A program made the translations under genes and the position numbers. DNA of 64,000 nucleotides from Acetilactobacillus jinshanensis (GTDB lineage Bacteria; Bacillota; Bacilli; Lactobacillales; Lactobacillaceae), in assembly GCF_004359375.1 (NCBI RefSeq), contig NZ_CP034726.1, forward strand, positions 1,054,001 through 1,118,000, in the 5' to 3' direction. Of this stretch, positions 60,386 to 64,000 are shown one piece after another. Every line of letters starts with the position of its first letter. Positions within the stretch are counted from its first letter, which is position 1. The notes below the pieces were generated by a model. The model was not told the DNA's origin and did no database searches. It worked only from the letters and a program-made list of their open reading frames with translations.

Positions 60386-61252
60386 TCAATCCTTGTCAAA
60401 ATCTTTAATCCACCCGAGGGCAAGGGCTTTAGCACCCAAATGAGTACCTATGGCGGGTCCAAAGAAGCTCTGTTCAATTTTCATGTCTGGGTACATTGAT
60501 TGGATATGCTTAGCCCGGAAGTTACCGCCCTGTGGGTCGTTAGCGTTAAAAACGGTGGCTCGAATTGGGTAATCAGCAGCTTTGACTTTTTCGGCAAAAA
60601 TCTGTTCGGTTCGCTTTAAAGCACGTTTACGGGATCTAATTTTCTGAAAAGCCACAATCTTATCGGTCTTGTTATCAAAGGTTAATAACGGTTTAATGCG
60701 AAGAAGACTACCGATAAATCCGGATGCGTTCGATAAACGACCACCCTTTACCAAGTTCTTCAAATCATCCACAACGAAGACTTCGTCAATCGTGGATCGT
60801 AAATCGTCAAGTCGTTTTAAAATGTCTTTAACGGATTTACCAGCATGGGCCATTCTAGCGGCAACAATTGCTAAATCACCCATTAATCTAACGGTGATGT
60901 GTGAATCGTAAGGGATGACCTTAATGTTCTTGATGGTTGGCGCAATGGCACAAATCTGACGGTACATCCCCGAAATCGTACTAGCCAAATGAATACTAAT
61001 CACGTTATCGTACCCTTCGGCAGCCAACTTATTATAAGTCTTAATAATCATTCCAGTTGGTGATTCTGAGGTGCTTGGTAATGTCGTCGAAGCTTTTAAC
61101 TTGCGATAGAACGTTTGATTATCAATGTCAATTCCTTCTCGGTAACTTTTACCGTCCATGTTGATCAAGAGCGGGATTACCGTAATGTGGTACTTATCAC
61201 ACTCGGCTCGTGATAAATATGCTGAACTGTCGGTAACGATTGCGGTTTTCAT
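60386..61252 (-). CDS. DegV family fatty-acid-binding protein
   Basis: Binds fatty acids for the FakA kinase (FakB role). It opens TAIVTDSSAYLS, with STTLPSTSESP (ligand Ser), a central GRLSNASGFIGSLLRIKP and the C-terminal FGPAIGTHLGAKALALGW. 288 aa, complete. Monocistronic. Confidence 0.92.
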   Translation of the reverse strand: MKTAIVTDSSAYLSRAECDKYHITVIPLLINMDGKSYREGIDIDNQTFYRKLKASTTLPSTSESPTGMIIKTYNKLAAEGYDNVISIHLASTISGMYRQICAIAPTIKNIKVIPYDSHITVRLMGDLAIVAARMAHAGKSVKDILKRLDDLRSTIDEVFVVDDLKNLVKGGRLSNASGFIGSLLRIKPLLTFDNKTDKIVAFQKIRSRKRALKRTEQIFAEKVKAADYPIRATVFNANDPQGGNFRAKHIQSMYPDMKIEQSFFGPAIGTHLGAKALALGWIKDFDKD

Positions 61253-61369
61253 TTAATCAAAAATCCCCTTTGATAACCTTATTATAAGATTATTATAACA
61301 TTTAATGGTATCTGATTTATACGAATTTTGTTATAATTAGTCTGTAACCTTTTAGTTAGGAGTGATTGG

Positions 61370-63085
61370 ATGTCCTTTGACGGTGCGTTTACACACGCAA
61401 TGGCTGCGGAATTAACGAAAGAACTCGTTGGTGGCCGAATTTCAAAAATTAATCAGCCGTATCCCAACGAAGTAATTATGGTGGTTCGAACGAATCATCA
61501 CAATTATCCATTATTATTGTCAGCTAACCCAACCTATTCACGTGTTCAGATTACCCAGGTGCCATACGTTAATCCACCGGTTCCAACACCGTTCACGATG
61601 ACACTGCGAAAGTATTTACAGAGTGGTCATCTAACCCGGATCCAGCAGATGACTAACGACCGGGTTCTTCGTTTCCACATCTGGTCACGCAATGAACTAG
61701 GAGATTTACAACACCTGATCTTAATTGACGAAATCATGGGGCGAAACAGTAATATCATCTTAGTGGACGCCAGTGATATGACGATTATCGATGCATCCCG
61801 TCGAATCAGTAAAAACAAGGATCGTTATCGTCAAATTTTACCAGGCTTTAAATACGTTCAGCCACCAAAACAGACATCTCTTAATCCCTTTACGTTCGAT
61901 CAATACGATCAACTAAAGGTTCTGATGGACAAATACCCCAACCAGAATGTATTAGCAAAGCATCTTCAGCATTTCATCCAGGGCCTAGGACGTTCCACAG
62001 CTCGTGACCTAGCTTGGTGGCTTCATCAACCAGGTGACCTTAAGTCACAGTTTCAGAAGTTCTTTAATTACTTCAATCATCCGGAACCGGTACTGGTTAA
62101 AAACGCTAAGGGTAAAACTAGCTTTTCAGTTTATCCTTTCCGCCACCAGGAAGTCATCAAGAAGTTTCCTGATTTAAGTCAACTATTGGACTATTATTAT
62201 CAGACCCGGGCTCAACGTGACCGAGTTCGTGAAAAAGGTGCCGTTCTGATTAAAGTCGCCCGGAACGAATTAAAGAAAAATCAACGCAAACAAAAGAAAT
62301 TAAAGAAAACGTACTACTCCAGTAAACACGCCAACGAATATAAGCATAAAGGTGAAATCTTAACTACTTATATGTATAAGGTTAAAACTGGGATGAGCAA
62401 CGTTAAATTACCGGATTTTTACCATCCCGGTAAAACCGTTGACATTAAATTGTCTTACGACCGCACCCCATCCGAAAATGCTCAGTGGTACTTCAAGCAA
62501 TACCGTAAAAAGCAGCATGCCGGTGTCTACGCTAAGCAACAGACTAAAGAAGCTAAAGTTAACGTTAACTATTTTCAAAATATCCTGGACCAGATCCAAC
62601 TTTCTAAACCCAGTGATTTAGACGACATTAAACTAGAACTTCAGCAGGAAGGCTACCTTAAAGATCACCAAAATAATCAAAAAGGGCATTCTAAGAAACG
62701 TCGCCATAAGGTCAGCAAACCTGAACGCTTCATTTCTGATGATGGCACCCCAATCTACGTTGGTAAAAACAACCTTCAAAATGATCATTTAACTAAATCA
62801 GCTGATAAACGTGACACCTGGATGCACACCAAACAAATTCATGGTTCGCACGTCATTGTTCAATCGATCAAACCCAGTCAAAAAACGTTAACGCAAGCTG
62901 CATTACTAGCTGCGTACTTCTCTAAAGGTCGCGAATCATCCAACGTTCCCGTTGACTATACCTTAGTTAAACACGTTAAAAAGCCAAACGGTGGTAAACC
63001 AGGCTTCGTAATCTATCGTCATCAACACACCCTATTTGTAACGCCGAAAGCATCCGTCATTAAACACTTACGGCAGAATAAATAA
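61370..63085 (+). CDS. rqcH: RqcH / NEMF-family ribosome quality control protein (FbpA)
   Basis: Binds stalled 50S subunits and adds alanine tails to the stuck chain. The N-terminal NFACT-N domain (MSFDGAFTHAMAAEL...GRISKINQP), a DEIMGRNSNIILVD segment, a central coiled coil rich in Lys (about 300-330) and a C-terminal NFACT-R domain (GTPIYVGKNNLQND...DTWMHTKQIHGSHVI). 571 aa, normal length. TTAGGAG sits upstream of the ATG. Confidence 0.95.
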   Translation: MSFDGAFTHAMAAELTKELVGGRISKINQPYPNEVIMVVRTNHHNYPLLLSANPTYSRVQITQVPYVNPPVPTPFTMTLRKYLQSGHLTRIQQMTNDRVLRFHIWSRNELGDLQHLILIDEIMGRNSNIILVDASDMTIIDASRRISKNKDRYRQILPGFKYVQPPKQTSLNPFTFDQYDQLKVLMDKYPNQNVLAKHLQHFIQGLGRSTARDLAWWLHQPGDLKSQFQKFFNYFNHPEPVLVKNAKGKTSFSVYPFRHQEVIKKFPDLSQLLDYYYQTRAQRDRVREKGAVLIKVARNELKKNQRKQKKLKKTYYSSKHANEYKHKGEILTTYMYKVKTGMSNVKLPDFYHPGKTVDIKLSYDRTPSENAQWYFKQYRKKQHAGVYAKQQTKEAKVNVNYFQNILDQIQLSKPSDLDDIKLELQQEGYLKDHQNNQKGHSKKRRHKVSKPERFISDDGTPIYVGKNNLQNDHLTKSADKRDTWMHTKQIHGSHVIVQSIKPSQKTLTQAALLAAYFSKGRESSNVPVDYTLVKHVKKPNGGKPGFVIYRHQHTLFVTPKASVIKHLRQNK

Positions 63086-63106
63086 CAACTAAATAACCGT
63101 AAAAAT

Positions 63107-63145
63107 AAATCCTGTTTTGATTATCAATATCAAAACGGGATTTTA
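63107..63145. terminator. bidirectional terminator
   Basis: AAATCCTGTTTTGAT pairs with ATCAAAACGGGATTT, then TTAG; between convergent genes. Confidence 0.8.
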
Positions 63146-63156
63146 GTTTAGTTCAA

Positions 63157-64000
63157 TTAAAGTAACGTTAATCTTGCACCCACGGCATGATTATTATTAA
63201 ACTTCGGCTTTAGATGAGGCTTAACAACCGACAATTGTTTAAACGGAAACGTATCGGTCATTTTAGCAGGCAAAACTTTAAGTCGTTTGAAGATGCTGAC
63301 AAACTGAGCAGGCGTTAGTTGATGAGTATATAACTGAATCAAAGCTCTGATCCAGTTAACGTTAGAAATTTGATTTAAGAAGACGGTTTCAGTGGTTCGC
63401 AACGGTCGAATTCCTACTAACGAATAACCATTTGGACCGGTCTTAAATAAGACCTGGACCAAGCCCTTCCAATTCGATTGATTAATGACGTGGATCGCCT
63501 GATGTTTTAAGGTATGGAGCAATTTGTCATCGTTAATCTGAAACGGCTTGATCTCGTTGACGTATTTAAGTTCCGAATGGAACCGGCTAATTAATTTCAT
63601 CGGTGTAATCAACTGTTGCTGGTGCGTTGAAACGAAGAAGTCTAAGCCGACACTAGCTCGTTTCGGGATCGTGACACCGGTCTTCTGGTCAGGCGGTAAA
63701 ATAATGGCTTGATCTGGGAAACGCCGGGTCAACTGGCGAAGTAAAAAGTGACGGTTCCCTGGAACCACGATCAACTGGGGCTTTTCCAGATGAATAATAT
63801 CGGTGATGTTACCAAGCTGAACGGGCTCGATATATTGCTTATCACTAATGCGTGGGATTAAGGAAACAGCATTTGGATTGTTATTAATAATGATTGTCTT
63901 GAAGCCGAGTTTATGCATCTGAATTAGAGTTTCAGCGGTGTAATAATCAGCCGATGTATTTGGTCCTAACTGATTACCGCCTCGACCGATGACCAATGCC
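63157..64000 (-). CDS. carbamoyl-phosphate synthase large-subunit-like protein, partial and degenerate
   Basis: The visible part is like the second half of CarB: a pre-ATP-grasp domain (VIGRGGNQLGP..., then IIINNNPNAVSLIPRISDKQYIEP) followed by a short, diverged remnant of the ATP-grasp domain. The usual active-site signature E-V-N-P-R-A-S-R near the end is VGIRPLRT, and much of the ATP-grasp domain is missing. The gene runs off the window at 64000 on the minus strand, so the 5' end and the first half are not visible; a TTG at 63996 is not a credible start. It may be an inactive carB relic or a new-function paralog. Confidence 0.65.
   Translation of the reverse strand, partial: ALVIGRGGNQLGPNTSADYYTAETLIQMHKLGFKTIIINNNPNAVSLIPRISDKQYIEPVQLGNITDIIHLEKPQLIVVPGNRHFLLRQLTRRFPDQAIILPPDQKTGVTIPKRASVGLDFFVSTHQQQLITPMKLISRFHSELKYVNEIKPFQINDDKLLHTLKHQAIHVINQSNWKGLVQVLFKTGPNGYSLVGIRPLRTTETVFLNQISNVNWIRALIQLYTHQLTPAQFVSIFKRLKVLPAKMTDTFPFKQLSVVKPHLKPKFNNNHAVGARLTLL

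Noticed and set aside
1-64000. CRISPR array or Cas genes
   Set aside because: No series of regularly spaced repeats with unique spacers was seen; the only RNA-guided proteins are the two TnpBs.

Overview
The window is a low-GC Gram-positive chromosome segment from the Lactobacillaceae. The evidence is a KxYKxGKxW-type adhesin, L-lactate dehydrogenase, pyruvate oxidase, two CoA-disulfide-reductase-like NADH oxidases, AGGAGG ribosome binding sites and AT-rich rho-independent terminators. A heterofermentative genus such as Fructilactobacillus or Acetilactobacillus would fit, but the sequence alone does not fix the genus.

Layout. 0-3 kb: an unknown gene and IS200/IS605 copy 1 (tnpA, tnpB, predicted omega RNA). 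3.5-11.4 kb: one giant surface adhesin gene split by two single-base frameshifts. 11.8-22 kb: small unknown genes, an aminotransferase, a secreted protein behind a promoter with two cop-box-like palindromes, ldh, a cytochrome-b5-like protein, tRNA-Gln and tRNA-His, proC, lemA and htpX. 22-29 kb: a transporter and NADH oxidase set inside a stretch rich in peptides and small RNAs. 29-33 kb: pyruvate oxidase with IS copy 2 against its 5' end. 33-41 kb: a thymidine-kinase-like gene, purA-purB-hpt, a guanine riboswitch in front of an MFS transporter, threonylcarbamoyl-AMP synthase and a second NADH oxidase. 42-53 kb: small proteins, an amino acid permease, an orphan family-B-like DNA polymerase of 1082 aa, HU, a thioredoxin-fold protein and a HAD phosphatase. 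53.7-57 kb: glyA, folD and an orphan tyrosine recombinase. 57-64 kb: membrane proteins, a NERD-like protein, a frameshifted hsp20, degV, rqcH and a degenerate carB-like gene running off the window.

The most unusual part is 21.9-28.9 kb. It contains (i) two paralogous two-peptide operons whose mRNAs keep the same three hairpins although the sequences differ; (ii) a textbook leader-peptide attenuator, with valine and asparagine codons in the leader, ahead of a valine/asparagine-rich protein of unknown function that sits directly upstream of tRNA-Val; (iii) an Fst-type type I toxin-antitoxin locus with a predicted 65-nt antitoxin RNA complementary to the toxin start region; and (iv) two further structured RNA candidates.

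Metabolic links: purA, purB, hpt and the guanine-riboswitch-controlled transporter form a purine synthesis, salvage and uptake block. glyA and folD feed one-carbon units to it. Ldh, pyruvate oxidase and the two NADH oxidases handle pyruvate and NADH with or without oxygen. Three independent single-base frameshifts, two of them in homopolymers, could be real mutations or assembly errors; the sequence cannot decide.
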